Counted from the first letter of the stretch, positions 15,512-22,598 are shown. The stretch is DNA of 23,442 nucleotides from Clostridia bacterium (GCA_017503885.1 JAFVSF010000146.1:1-23442), one strand, 5' to 3'. Numbers and translations are program-made. The notes: generated from the sequence alone by a model not told the origin.

Positions 15512-16981
15512 ATGAAAGACGAAACACAAAATCTTAAAGGACAAACTATGTCAGGTTTGCTTTGGAAGTTTCTTGAAAGAATAATTGCACAACTTGTTTC
15601 TTTAGTTGTTTCAATAATTCTTGCAAGATTACTTGTGCCCGATGACTATGGGGTTGTAAGTATCGTTGCAATATTTTTTGCTTTTGCAAACGTGTTTATT
15701 TCGGGTGGTTTTAGTGCTGCCTTAATGCAAAAGAAAGAAGCAGATATACAAGATTATTCAAACATATTGTTCATTAATTTGTTTTCTTCTGTATGTATTT
15801 ATGTAGTTTTATTCTTTCTTGCTCCGCTTATTTCACAATCGTATAATCAAAGCATATTGATTCCATTAATACGAGTAATGGGTATTACTTTGTTTGTAAA
15901 CTCCTTAAAATCAGTATTAGTGGCGTACGTTTCTAGTCATTTGCAATTTAGAAAGTCATTTTTATCTACAATAATCGGTACTATAGTGTCTGCAGTTGTA
16001 GGTATAACCATGGCAATAAAAGGTTATGGCTGTTGGGCTTTAGTTGCACAGCAAATGACCAGTGCTGTTATTGATACCGTGGTTTTATATTGCGTTACTA
16101 GAGTGCGTTTTGTGTTTAAATTAAATTTAAAGAAGAGTAATGGGTTGTTTAGATATGGATGGAAGTTGCTCCTTGCATCTGAAATAAGTGTTTTATATGA
16201 TGAAATAAACCCATTAATTATAGGCTTAAGATTCACAAATGCAGACTTAGCGTTTTACTCTAAAGGGAAAAGTTTTCCTAGCTTAATAAATTCTAGCATA
16301 GGAGATACGCTGTCGGCTGTTCTTTTTCCTGTTATGGCAAAAATACAAGATGATAAGGAAGCTGTATTGGCTTGCACCAGAAGATTTATGCAGGTTGCTT
16401 CATTTATTATTTTCCCTCTCATGATAGGTTTTTTAACTGTTGCAGAAAATTTTGTAATCGTTATACTCACTGAAAAATGGAGTGGGGCAACTATATACAT
16501 ACAAGCTTTTTGCATAGTGTATATGTTTAATATAATACAAACAGGGAACTTGCAAGTAATAAGGGCTATTGGTAGAAGTGATATTATATTAGTGCTTGAA
16601 ATTATAAAAAAGGCAGTTTATTTTGTTGTTATTTTACTTTTTGTTTTGTTTACAAAAAGTCCAATATATCTTGCTTTGGCGTGTATTATAAACACGATTT
16701 TTGCATCTATAATTAATACAGCTCCAAATAGAAAACTTATTGGCTACAGATACAGATTGCAGATTTTTGATTTGATTCCTAATTTCGTAACGGCATTATT
16801 AATGGGTTTTTCTGTATATTTAGTTGGTCTTATTGCACTAAACTCAAGGTTTTTAATTTTGTGCATGCAGGTAACTGTTGGTACAGTTGTTTATTTATTG
16901 GCTAATTTAGCAATAAAAAACAGTAGTTTGTTATATCTTTTTGATACAGCAAAAGGGTTTTTGAAAAAAAATAAGGGATAG
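15512..16981 (+). CDS. Wzx-type polysaccharide flippase (MOP superfamily)
   Basis: The 489-residue protein has the N-terminal LKGQTMSGLLWKFLERIIAQ amphipathic start typical of this family, then SIILARLLVPDDYGVVSIV and about twelve to fourteen membrane segments. Conserved cytosolic pieces such as QFRKSF and RYGWKLLLASEIS are also present. It should move undecaprenyl-pyrophosphate-linked repeat units across the cytoplasmic membrane, handing them to the polymerase encoded at 13194-14522. AAAGGAG precedes the ATG. The length is normal. It belongs to the WzxC/TuaB-like branch rather than the shorter enterobacterial Wzx, judging by the N-terminal sequence. Confidence 0.92.
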   Translation: MKDETQNLKGQTMSGLLWKFLERIIAQLVSLVVSIILARLLVPDDYGVVSIVAIFFAFANVFISGGFSAALMQKKEADIQDYSNILFINLFSSVCIYVVLFFLAPLISQSYNQSILIPLIRVMGITLFVNSLKSVLVAYVSSHLQFRKSFLSTIIGTIVSAVVGITMAIKGYGCWALVAQQMTSAVIDTVVLYCVTRVRFVFKLNLKKSNGLFRYGWKLLLASEISVLYDEINPLIIGLRFTNADLAFYSKGKSFPSLINSSIGDTLSAVLFPVMAKIQDDKEAVLACTRRFMQVASFIIFPLMIGFLTVAENFVIVILTEKWSGATIYIQAFCIVYMFNIIQTGNLQVIRAIGRSDIILVLEIIKKAVYFVVILLFVLFTKSPIYLALACIINTIFASIINTAPNRKLIGYRYRLQIFDLIPNFVTALLMGFSVYLVGLIALNSRFLILCMQVTVGTVVYLLANLAIKNSSLLYLFDTAKGFLKKNKG

Positions 16982-16995
16982 GAAAATTTTAGTTA

Positions 16996-18051
16996 ATGAT
17001 TATATTTTTTATAGCATTGATCTTAATTGTTGTATGGAAAGCGAGATTTGGTAGTTTTCACGAAGACTATATGGGTAAGTCTCAAACATGTGCGTTAAAA
17101 GGGTTGTTCGCTGTTATTATCGTATTTTCACATTTAAGGGGTTATATTTCATTACCTTCCAATATATACAACGATGCGTTTTCATACACAATCAATTTTA
17201 TAGGTCAACTTATGGTTGCATTGTTTTTCTTTTATAGCGGTTTTGGAATAATGAAATCATATGAGAAAAATAATGATTATCAAAAGGGCTTTATAAAAAA
17301 ACGTGTAGTAAAGGTATTGGTTGAATTTGACGTCGCAGTGCTATTATATTTAATTTTATCGTTAATCATTGGGAGTTATTACGATTGGTCAAATTATGTT
17401 TTTTGCTGGATTGGTTGGAAATCTATAGGTAATTCAAACTGGTTTGTTTTTGTTATCTTATTATTGTACGTAATAACGTATTTATCTTTTTTCGTAATAA
17501 AAAGAGTAAAAGATATTAAAAAGCCCCTATACCTTGCAATAATAACCACAATTCTTAGTTTTTCGGCAATTATTGTGTTGAGGTTTGTTGCGGAGGGTTC
17601 ATGGTGGTATGACACGATTTTGTGTTATGCCTTTGGTATGTGGTTTGCCTTAATTAAAGAGAATTTTGATGCTTTTATAAAAAGGGGAAAGAAAGAGCAT
17701 TGGGGAACGATAGCAGTTGTAACTGTTCTTTTTGTGGCGTTATATTTTATTGCAGGAAGAATAAATCCGTTTGCTATCACTTATAATATGTGTGCCTGTG
17801 CTTTTTGCTTGTTAATAACTGTTTTAACGACAAAAGTAAAACTTGATAACGTAATCTTAAAGTGGCTGGGAATACACAGTTTTGCAATCTACGTGCTACA
17901 GCGTATTCCTATGATTGTTTTACATAAAGTAGGCATTGCTAATCCATATGTTTTTTCAATAATAGCAATTATAATAACCATGATTATGGCTTATGCCTTT
18001 GTAAAGATTTTCGCTATAACGAGAAAAAAGATTAACGTAGAGACAAAATAG
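16996..18051 (+). CDS. Acyltransferase family 3 membrane protein
   Basis: The 351-residue protein has about ten membrane segments and the acyltransferase-3 signature near the N-terminus: CALKGLFAVIIVFSHLRGY at 32-50, with the conserved His46 preceded at the usual spacing by Lys35 where many members have Arg. FFFYSGFGIMKSYEK follows at about 77-91, a hallmark of the family. Members transfer acetyl or other acyl groups to sugars at the membrane, commonly O-acetylating capsule or O-antigen units. A weak AGGGATAGGA lies upstream of the ATG; spacing is long, so translation may depend on the flippase gene 14 bases upstream. Donor and target position unknown. Confidence 0.88.
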   Translation: MIIFFIALILIVVWKARFGSFHEDYMGKSQTCALKGLFAVIIVFSHLRGYISLPSNIYNDAFSYTINFIGQLMVALFFFYSGFGIMKSYEKNNDYQKGFIKKRVVKVLVEFDVAVLLYLILSLIIGSYYDWSNYVFCWIGWKSIGNSNWFVFVILLLYVITYLSFFVIKRVKDIKKPLYLAIITTILSFSAIIVLRFVAEGSWWYDTILCYAFGMWFALIKENFDAFIKRGKKEHWGTIAVVTVLFVALYFIAGRINPFAITYNMCACAFCLLITVLTTKVKLDNVILKWLGIHSFAIYVLQRIPMIVLHKVGIANPYVFSIIAIIITMIMAYAFVKIFAITRKKINVETK

Positions 18052-18068
18052 AAAAACAAGGAGTTGAT

Positions 18069-19205
18069 ATGATTAAGACTATTATTAAAAAGTTCTTAAA
18101 TATTTTTCCTGTAAAAAAGGTTATTTTGTTTGAAAGTGTGCCTAATTTATCAGATAATTCAAAAGCAGTTTTTGATGAGATGATTAAGCGTGGGGTCAAT
18201 CAAAAATACAAATTAGTTTGGTTTGTTGATGAAAAATTTAAGCCAACTAATAAAATAAAAAACGTTAAATATCTATGTTTCAATAAAGGTATATTAAACA
18301 AAATTAGGTCTAAAATTTTGCATTATAGAGTAAAATGCTTGATTAGTTGCAATAGTTTTTTGCCAAGTGTGGTTAAAAAGCAAAAATCTTTTTATCTAGC
18401 ACACGGTATGCCTTTAAAAAGCGTTAGAGGCTATTATACCGTGCCTAATGAAATTGATTATTGTTTGGTGACTGGACAAGGGCTTCTAGAAACAACCTCC
18501 TATGAGTTTAATTTTCCACAAGAAAAACTTTTACCATTGGGTTATCCTAGAAATGATAGTTTGGTAACTACAAAGGGAAACAATAAAGAATTATTTGATA
18601 TTGATTGTGATAAAATAATAGTTTGGTATCCAACTTTTAGACAGCACGTAAATGGAAAAGTTACGGCAGGTGGCAATGCTTTGCCAATTATCCATGATGA
18701 AAAGTTGGCTATACAATTAAATGAAAAGGCAAAAGAAAGCAGAGTGCTTATAGTTTTGAAACCACATTTTGCTCAAAATTTAGATAATGTTAAAAATCTT
18801 GGACTTTCAAACATTATATTTATAGACGACGAATTTTTTATTAAAAATAATATTTCTTCATATGAGTTTGTTGCTAGATGTGATGCTTTAATAACAGATT
18901 ATTCATCGATATATTACGATTTTCTTTTGTGTGACAAGCCAGTTGCTTTAATATGGGAAGATATTGAGCAATATAAAGAGAAACCTGGATTAATTAAAGA
19001 CTATGAATGTTATTCAGCTGGGGCACAAAAGATTTATAACATAGAAGAATTTAAAGAGTTTATTGATAATTTGGCAAATGGTATAGATAAAAATAAAGAG
19101 GCGAGAAATCAAATATGCCAAAATATACATGCCAGCCAAGATGGACAAAGTTCAAAACGAGTTGTTGATTTTATTTTAGGATGCATTGATAAGAAGGAGT
19201 TTTAA
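18069..19205 (+). CDS. CDP-glycerol glycerophosphotransferase family protein (TagF/TagB-like)
   Basis: The 378-residue protein matches the Glyphos_transf family (PF04464). It has FYLAHGMPLKS with His112, LLPLGYPRND (155-163), VWYPTFRQH (185-193), VLKPHFAQ (229-236) and ALITDYSSIYYDF (273-285), ending with the PGLIKDY loop. Enzymes of this family transfer a glycerol- or ribitol-phosphate from a CDP-polyol to teichoic acid chains or sugar acceptors on the cytoplasmic face. It is a single-domain protein without a separate N-terminal glycosyltransferase. The next gene, overlapping by one base, encodes a predicted CDP-polyol synthase. I infer that this enzyme uses that product to place a polyol phosphate on the repeat unit. 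AAGGAG precedes the start. Confidence 0.9.
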   Translation: MIKTIIKKFLNIFPVKKVILFESVPNLSDNSKAVFDEMIKRGVNQKYKLVWFVDEKFKPTNKIKNVKYLCFNKGILNKIRSKILHYRVKCLISCNSFLPSVVKKQKSFYLAHGMPLKSVRGYYTVPNEIDYCLVTGQGLLETTSYEFNFPQEKLLPLGYPRNDSLVTTKGNNKELFDIDCDKIIVWYPTFRQHVNGKVTAGGNALPIIHDEKLAIQLNEKAKESRVLIVLKPHFAQNLDNVKNLGLSNIIFIDDEFFIKNNISSYEFVARCDALITDYSSIYYDFLLCDKPVALIWEDIEQYKEKPGLIKDYECYSAGAQKIYNIEEFKEFIDNLANGIDKNKEARNQICQNIHASQDGQSSKRVVDFILGCIDKKEF

Positions 19206-20368
19206 TGAAAAAAGCACTTATAGTTGGTGGAAATAGTGGAATAGGTCTCGCATTAGTTTTAAAACTATTGCAAAAAGGTTATGAGCATGTTTATATCGTA
19301 GGAAAGGCAGAGATAAACGTTGCAGACGTTAGCCCACTTGAATTAGAAAAATTAAAAGCAAAAACCTCTTTTTATAGGGTTAATCTCATAAATGGCGATT
19401 ATAAGGTTTTTGATGAGATAAGCGATATAAACGCCTTATTTATAACTGTAGGTTTTGGTAGAGTTGCAAAATTTGAAGACTTGACAAAAAAAGAGGTGGA
19501 AAATTTAATAAAATGCAATATGCTTGCTAATATTGCGGTAATTAAGCATTATTATGATAAAATAGCATCTCATAAAGATTTTTATTGTGCGGTAATGGGT
19601 AGTATTGCTGGACACGTTGCATCGCCACTTTTTTCAGTTTATGGAGCAACTAAATTCGGTCTTTGTAGTTTTATAGAAAACGTTAATGCAGAACTTTCTT
19701 GTAGTGGATATAAGAATAGGATTTTAGACGTTTCGCCTGGCTCTTTAAAGGGTACTAATTTTAATGGGCAAGGCAATGATATAACTCAAGTTAGTGAGGT
19801 TGCAGACAGTATTTTAGAAAAGGCGTTTAATCGAGAAACTTTATATATTCCACAGTACAACGAGGTTTATAAGGGAGTAATTGATAGATATCACGCCAAT
19901 CCTCAAGAATTTGCTAAGCAAAGTTATGAATATAAAATTAATAGTGGAAGGTATTCAAACAAGCCTCAGGTTACCGTAGGGTATTTAAGTGGTACGTTTG
20001 ATTTGTTTCATATAGGGCATTTAAACCTTTTAAAACGTGCGAAAGAGCAATGTGATTATTTGGTAGTTGGCGTGCATAAAAGTGGTGCTTGGAAGGGCAA
20101 AGAAACCTTTATTCCTTTTGAAGAGAGAAGGGCGATTGTTGAAAGTGTTAAATACGTTGACTTGGCAATAGAGTCTTTCCCAGAAGATGCTGATGCACAC
20201 GCCGTATACCATTATAATAAACTTTTTGTTGGTAGTGACTATAAAGGTTCTGAAAGGTTTTTAAAATACGAGGAGTTTTTCAAGGACAAGGGTGTTGAAA
20301 TTGTTTATTTCCCTTATACGCAGGGAACGAGCAGTACACAACTTCGTGAAAAATTATCAAAAAAATAA
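19205..20368 (+). CDS. SDR oxidoreductase - TagD-type cytidylyltransferase fusion
   Basis: The 387-residue protein has two domains. Residues 1-240 are a short-chain dehydrogenase: GGNSGIG cofactor loop (8-14), Asn105, Ser133 in GSIAG, and Tyr146-x3-Lys150 in SVYGATK. Residues 255-387 are a nucleotidyltransferase of the glycerol-3-phosphate cytidylyltransferase type: GYLSGTFDLFHIGH with His269-x-Gly-His272, EERR (307-309 region), and QGTSSTQL (373-380), equivalent to the RTEGISTT signature of TagD. I infer that the SDR part makes a polyol phosphate by reducing a keto- or aldose phosphate and the second part activates it to CDP-polyol. The overlap (TAATG) with the TagF-like gene and the LicD gene behind it support this. 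Whether the polyol is glycerol, ribitol or another cannot be read from sequence. The domain identities are firm; the joint reaction is inference. Confidence 0.88.
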   Translation: MKKALIVGGNSGIGLALVLKLLQKGYEHVYIVGKAEINVADVSPLELEKLKAKTSFYRVNLINGDYKVFDEISDINALFITVGFGRVAKFEDLTKKEVENLIKCNMLANIAVIKHYYDKIASHKDFYCAVMGSIAGHVASPLFSVYGATKFGLCSFIENVNAELSCSGYKNRILDVSPGSLKGTNFNGQGNDITQVSEVADSILEKAFNRETLYIPQYNEVYKGVIDRYHANPQEFAKQSYEYKINSGRYSNKPQVTVGYLSGTFDLFHIGHLNLLKRAKEQCDYLVVGVHKSGAWKGKETFIPFEERRAIVESVKYVDLAIESFPEDADAHAVYHYNKLFVGSDYKGSERFLKYEEFFKDKGVEIVYFPYTQGTSSTQLREKLSKK

Positions 20369-20382
20369 CTAAGGATGATATT

Positions 20383-21189
20383 ATGAGCGATTTTCAAAAA
20401 AAACTTATTGAAATGTTTAAGTGGCTTACTGAATTTTTACATAAGCATAAGTTAAGATATTATATGATTGCTGGAACATTGCTTGGAGCGATTCGCCACG
20501 GTGGAATTATTCCGTGGGACGATGATATTGATATTGCTATGCCCCGTGACGATTATGATAAATTACTTAAACTTTTAGAGAAACCAGTAGAACATTATGT
20601 TGTAGAGTCTTGTAGCGGTCAGGCGAAAGACTATATATATCCTTTTGCGAAATTTTACGACACAGACACTACTATGACGGAATTTTTAAGAAAAAGCGTA
20701 ACAAGAGGAGTTTACATTGATATTTTCCCTCTTGATGGTGTTGGAGAAAGTGCAGAAGATGCTTTAAAATTCTTTAAAAAAATTGATAGAGCCAACATGC
20801 TTCTCTCAATGAAGGTTTGTGCGTATAGAAAAGATAGAAAGTGGTGGAAAAATATAGCTGGGTTCATTGGTGGGTTGTTACCTATTAATGCAAAAAAGCA
20901 AACGGTCAGAGTGGATGAACTTTGTCGTAGGAGAAAATATAGTGATTATGACTATGTAATGCACACAACCAGTACATATAGGGCAAGAGAAATAATGAAA
21001 AAAGAAATATATGGTGAACCTACCCCTTATCAATTTGAAGGGTTTACTGTGTATGGGCCAGAAAAAGCCGAAGAATATTTAACAAAAATCTACGGCGATT
21101 GGAGAAAGCTGCCGCCTGAAGATAAAAGACATTCTGCCCATGATTTTGTTGGAGTTAATTTAAATAAGTCTTATTTAGATAAGGATTAA
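20383..21189 (+). CDS. LicD family phosphotransferase
   Basis: The 268-residue protein carries the LicD core: YYMIAGTLLGAIRHGGIIPW followed by DDDIDIAMPRDDYDKL (about residues 26-61). Asp46-48 and Asp50 are the metal-binding acids of this nucleotidyltransferase-like fold. IDIFPLDGVGES lies near 115-126. LicD enzymes move phosphocholine from CDP-choline to teichoic acids or capsules. Relatives such as the mammalian fukutin proteins move ribitol phosphate from CDP-ribitol. No licA, licB or licC genes are present here. Since the preceding gene probably makes a CDP-polyol, this enzyme may instead transfer a polyol phosphate. It is the last gene of the operon; no convincing terminator follows. Confidence 0.9.
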   Translation: MSDFQKKLIEMFKWLTEFLHKHKLRYYMIAGTLLGAIRHGGIIPWDDDIDIAMPRDDYDKLLKLLEKPVEHYVVESCSGQAKDYIYPFAKFYDTDTTMTEFLRKSVTRGVYIDIFPLDGVGESAEDALKFFKKIDRANMLLSMKVCAYRKDRKWWKNIAGFIGGLLPINAKKQTVRVDELCRRRKYSDYDYVMHTTSTYRAREIMKKEIYGEPTPYQFEGFTVYGPEKAEEYLTKIYGDWRKLPPEDKRHSAHDFVGVNLNKSYLDKD

Positions 21190-21243
21190 GGCAAAAGAAC
21201 TTTAAAAAATTTTAAAGAACATAAAAAAACAGTGTTAAAACAC
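21190..21243. other. Spacer with AT-rich inverted repeats after the polysaccharide operon
   Basis: Two small inverted repeats follow the LicD stop: CTTTAAAA/TTTTAAAG (21200-21217) and AGTGTT/AACACT just before the tRNA promoter. Neither has a T tract, so the operon lacks an obvious rho-independent end here and may read into the tRNA genes. Confidence 0.4.
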
Positions 21244-21272
21244 TTGCAATATTTCATAATATTTGGTATAGT
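21244..21272 (+). promoter_or_regulatory. Sigma-A promoter of the tRNA operon
   Basis: TTGCAA (21244-21249), a 17-base spacer, then TATAGT (21267-21272), about 28 bases before tRNA-Val. The leader contains a small hairpin GCACT-TTCG-AGTGC at 21279-21292, probably removed during 5' processing. Confidence 0.8.
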
Positions 21273-21300
21273 ATATAAGCACTTTCGAGTGCGAGTATAT

Positions 21301-21376
21301 GGGAGCATAGCTCAGTTGGGAGAGCATCTGCCTTACAAGCAGGGGGTCACAGGTTCGAGCCCTGTTGTTCCCACCA
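21301..21376 (+). tRNA. tRNA-Val (anticodon TAC)
   Basis: A complete cloverleaf with encoded CCA: acceptor GGGAGCA pairs with TGTTCCC (one G-T), the D-arm has AGCTCAGTTGGGAGAGC, and the anticodon loop is CTTACAA, giving TAC. The T-arm contains GGTTCGAGCC. First of three tRNA genes in one operon. Confidence 0.97.
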
Positions 21377-21383
21377 TATATTT

Positions 21384-21458
21384 GCGGGAATGGCTCAGTG
21401 GTAGAGCGTCACCTTGCCAAGGTGAACGTCGCGAGTTCGAATCTCGTTTCCCGCTCCA
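21384..21458 (+). tRNA. tRNA-Gly (anticodon GCC)
   Basis: A complete cloverleaf with encoded CCA: acceptor GCGGGAA pairs with TTCCCGC, the anticodon loop is TTGCCAA (GCC), and the T-arm contains AGTTCGAATCT. Seven bases separate it from tRNA-Val. Confidence 0.97.
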
Positions 21459-21464
21459 TAAATC

Positions 21465-21539
21465 GGCGCTATAGCCAAGCGGTAAGGCCAAGGTCTGCAA
21501 AACCTTCATGCCCCGGTTCAAATCCGGGTGGCGCCTCCA
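21465..21539 (+). tRNA. tRNA-Cys (anticodon GCA)
   Basis: A complete cloverleaf with encoded CCA: acceptor GGCGCTA pairs with TGGCGCC (one T-G), the anticodon loop is CTGCAAA (GCA), and the discriminator base is U73 as expected for cysteine. Its 3' end from base 73 onward is also the left arm of the downstream terminator, and its last bases are repeated at 22599-22609. Confidence 0.97.
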
Positions 21540-21542
21540 AAC
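21532..21542 (+). repeat. Direct repeat at tRNA-Cys 3' end (left copy)
   Basis: CGCCTCCAAAC spans the tRNA-Cys acceptor 3' strand, CCA and two bases beyond. It is identical to 22599-22609. Similarity continues into the terminator stem that follows each copy (both reach an AGCACT-like arm). Confidence 0.6.
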
Positions 21543-21579
21543 AAAAGAGCACTGCGAGAGCAGTGCTCTTTTGTTTGGA
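21536..21579 (+). terminator. Strong terminator of the tRNA operon, overlapping tRNA-Cys CCA
   Basis: A perfect 20-bp stem: 21536-21555 pairs with 21560-21579 around a GAGA loop, with CTCTTTTGTTT in the 3' arm. The left arm begins with U73-CCA of tRNA-Cys. It is symmetrical enough to act in both directions. Confidence 0.85.
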
Positions 21580-21580
21580 A

Positions 21581-21746
21581 ATGAAGCGCACCTGCGGTGC
21601 ATGAAAAATGAGGCAGGGCTTCGCTCTATGAAGCGAGCCTTCGGCTCATGGAGAAGTTAGTGTGCACTTCGCTTCATGGCGGCAACGCCGCCGCTTCACA
21701 GAAGCCGTAAGGCTTCTGCTTCATATCGACGAAATCGATGCTTCAT
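21581..21746. repeat. Array of seven short hairpins with inverted ATGAAGC/GCTTCAT linkers
   Basis: Hairpin arms: 21588-21592/21596-21600, 21615-21619/21623-21627, 21635-21639/21643-21647, 21653-21657/21666-21670, 21678-21683/21687-21692, 21699-21706/21711-21718 and 21725-21729/21735-21739. Five of the seven have loops of three or four bases. Linkers in the left half are ATGAAGC or ATGAA (21581, 21601, 21628). In the right half they are GCTTCA(T) (21671, 21693, 21718, 21740). The whole array can therefore fold on itself into a branched structure. It resembles REP/BIME-type palindromes in form, though not in sequence, and runs directly into the promoter of the following gene. Confidence 0.75.
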
Positions 21747-21774
21747 TGACAAAGCAAAGAATTTATGATATACT
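21746..21774 (+). promoter_or_regulatory. Consensus sigma-A promoter of the four-helix-bundle gene
   Basis: Perfect TTGACA (21746-21751), a 17-base spacer, then TATACT (21769-21774), 23 bases before the ATG. The -35 box shares its first T with the last GCTTCAT linker of the hairpin array. Confidence 0.85.
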
Positions 21775-21796
21775 TTATTCAAAGGACGGTGATATT

Positions 21797-22150
21797 ATGG
21801 CTAACGATAAGCTTGCGGAGCAATCTATGGCTTTTGCAGTTCGGATTATCAATCTCGTTAAGCAATTAAAAGAACAAAGAGAAAGTATCATTTCCAATCA
21901 AATTGGCAGAAGCGGAACGTCGATTGGTGCAAATATTCGTGAAGCCAAATATGCACACGGCACGGCGGACTTTATTTCAAAAATGCAGATTGCGCTCAAA
22001 GAGGCAAACGAAACGGGTTATTGGTTGGAGTTGCTTTATAAAACCAATTACATCGGAGAGGAACAGTATAACTCCCTTGAAATAAAGTGCAAGTCATTGA
22101 GAGCAATGCTTGTGGCTTCAATAAATACAGCGAAAAATACAAATGAGTAA
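21797..22150 (+). CDS. Four-helix-bundle protein (23S rRNA IVP / S23 family)
   Basis: The 117-residue protein has the family pattern (PF05635): LAEQSMAFAVRIINLVKQL, then SNQIGRSGTSIGANIREAKY, FISKMQIALKEANETGYWLELL and a last helix EEQYNSLEIKCKSLRAMLVAS. These predict four helices. Relatives are encoded in intervening sequences of 23S rRNA genes, and the fold is shared with Avd of diversity-generating retroelements, which binds RNA and a reverse transcriptase. I chose ATG 21797 because AAAGGA at 21781-21786 and the promoter lie just upstream; the longer frame from 21662 runs through the hairpin array and is not real. Its stop overlaps the next ATG by eight bases. Base composition is visibly richer in G+C than the neighbouring genes. 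No reverse transcriptase or rRNA is nearby. Role unknown. Confidence 0.9.
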   Translation: MANDKLAEQSMAFAVRIINLVKQLKEQRESIISNQIGRSGTSIGANIREAKYAHGTADFISKMQIALKEANETGYWLELLYKTNYIGEEQYNSLEIKCKSLRAMLVASINTAKNTNE

Positions 22151-22577
22151 TTTATATACATCATTTAAAGGATTCCACAACACCTCCTTCCAATTAGTCA
22201 GTCAATTATGCGGAGATAAACTGTTTCTAACAAACTCATTTCAGGGATTAGAAAAGGAAATATTATCTTTGGGCACCGGCTATGATGCGATATATATGTT
22301 TGGGATAGATAAAAATTTGAGAAACGGTATTAGAATCGAAACTTGCGCCAACTATAATGGAGAATTGGTTACTACTTCTTTTGATATAGTCACTTTAGAA
22401 AAGGTAATTAAGGATTTAGGTATATCCTATATTATCTCCAACAAGCCAACTGCGTATTTATGTAATGCCGCCTATTACCATATGTTGAAAAGGAATCGAA
22501 ATACCGTATTTATTCATATCCCATCGATGAAAGGGATGAATCCATCCTTGATGAATAAACTTTTACAGATGGTTTGA
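22143..22577 (+). CDS. Short pyroglutamyl-peptidase-I-like (peptidase C15-like) protein
   Basis: The 144-residue protein resembles pyroglutamyl peptidase I compressed to about two thirds of its usual length. TSFKGFHNTS (6-15) corresponds to the TGFxPFxxxxxNPS start, and YDAIYMFGI to the DAVIAVGQ strand. Glu66 in GIRIETCANYN corresponds to the catalytic Glu. Cys107 in TAYLCNAAYY corresponds to the catalytic Cys of AGTYLCN, and His125 in TVFIHIPSM to the catalytic His of GFIHVP. The triad therefore appears intact. What is missing is mostly the long region between the Glu and Cys motifs. It may be a cysteine peptidase or deamidase-like enzyme of unknown target. ATG 22143 overlaps the four-helix-bundle stop (ATGAGTAA) and lacks its own ribosome binding site, implying coupled translation. 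I know of no described pairing of these two families. Confidence 0.72.
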   Translation: MSNLYTSFKGFHNTSFQLVSQLCGDKLFLTNSFQGLEKEILSLGTGYDAIYMFGIDKNLRNGIRIETCANYNGELVTTSFDIVTLEKVIKDLGISYIISNKPTAYLCNAAYYHMLKRNRNTVFIHIPSMKGMNPSLMNKLLQMV

Positions 22578-22593
22578 GTGGCATCTTTTTTTT
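22567..22593 (+). terminator. Possible weak terminator of the two-gene cassette
   Basis: AGATG (22567-22571) can pair with CATCT (22582-22586) around a ten-base loop, followed by eight T (22586-22593). The stem is short and overlaps the stop codon, so the call is tentative. Confidence 0.4.
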
Positions 22594-22598
22594 CAACA

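Noticed and set aside
21232..21604. Open frames across the tRNA operon on both strands
   Set aside because: They coincide with tRNA-Val, tRNA-Gly and tRNA-Cys and show no protein-like composition.
21581..21746. CRISPR array
   Set aside because: Repeats are too short (about 7 bases), stems differ, there are no spacers of constant length and no cas genes.
21662..21796. N-terminal extension of the four-helix-bundle protein from ATG 21662
   Set aside because: The extension is translated from the hairpin array and promoter, is absent from the family, and a good ribosome binding site precedes ATG 21797.
21797..22577. Diversity-generating retroelement built around an Avd-like protein
   Set aside because: No reverse transcriptase, template repeat or variable repeat is visible in the window.
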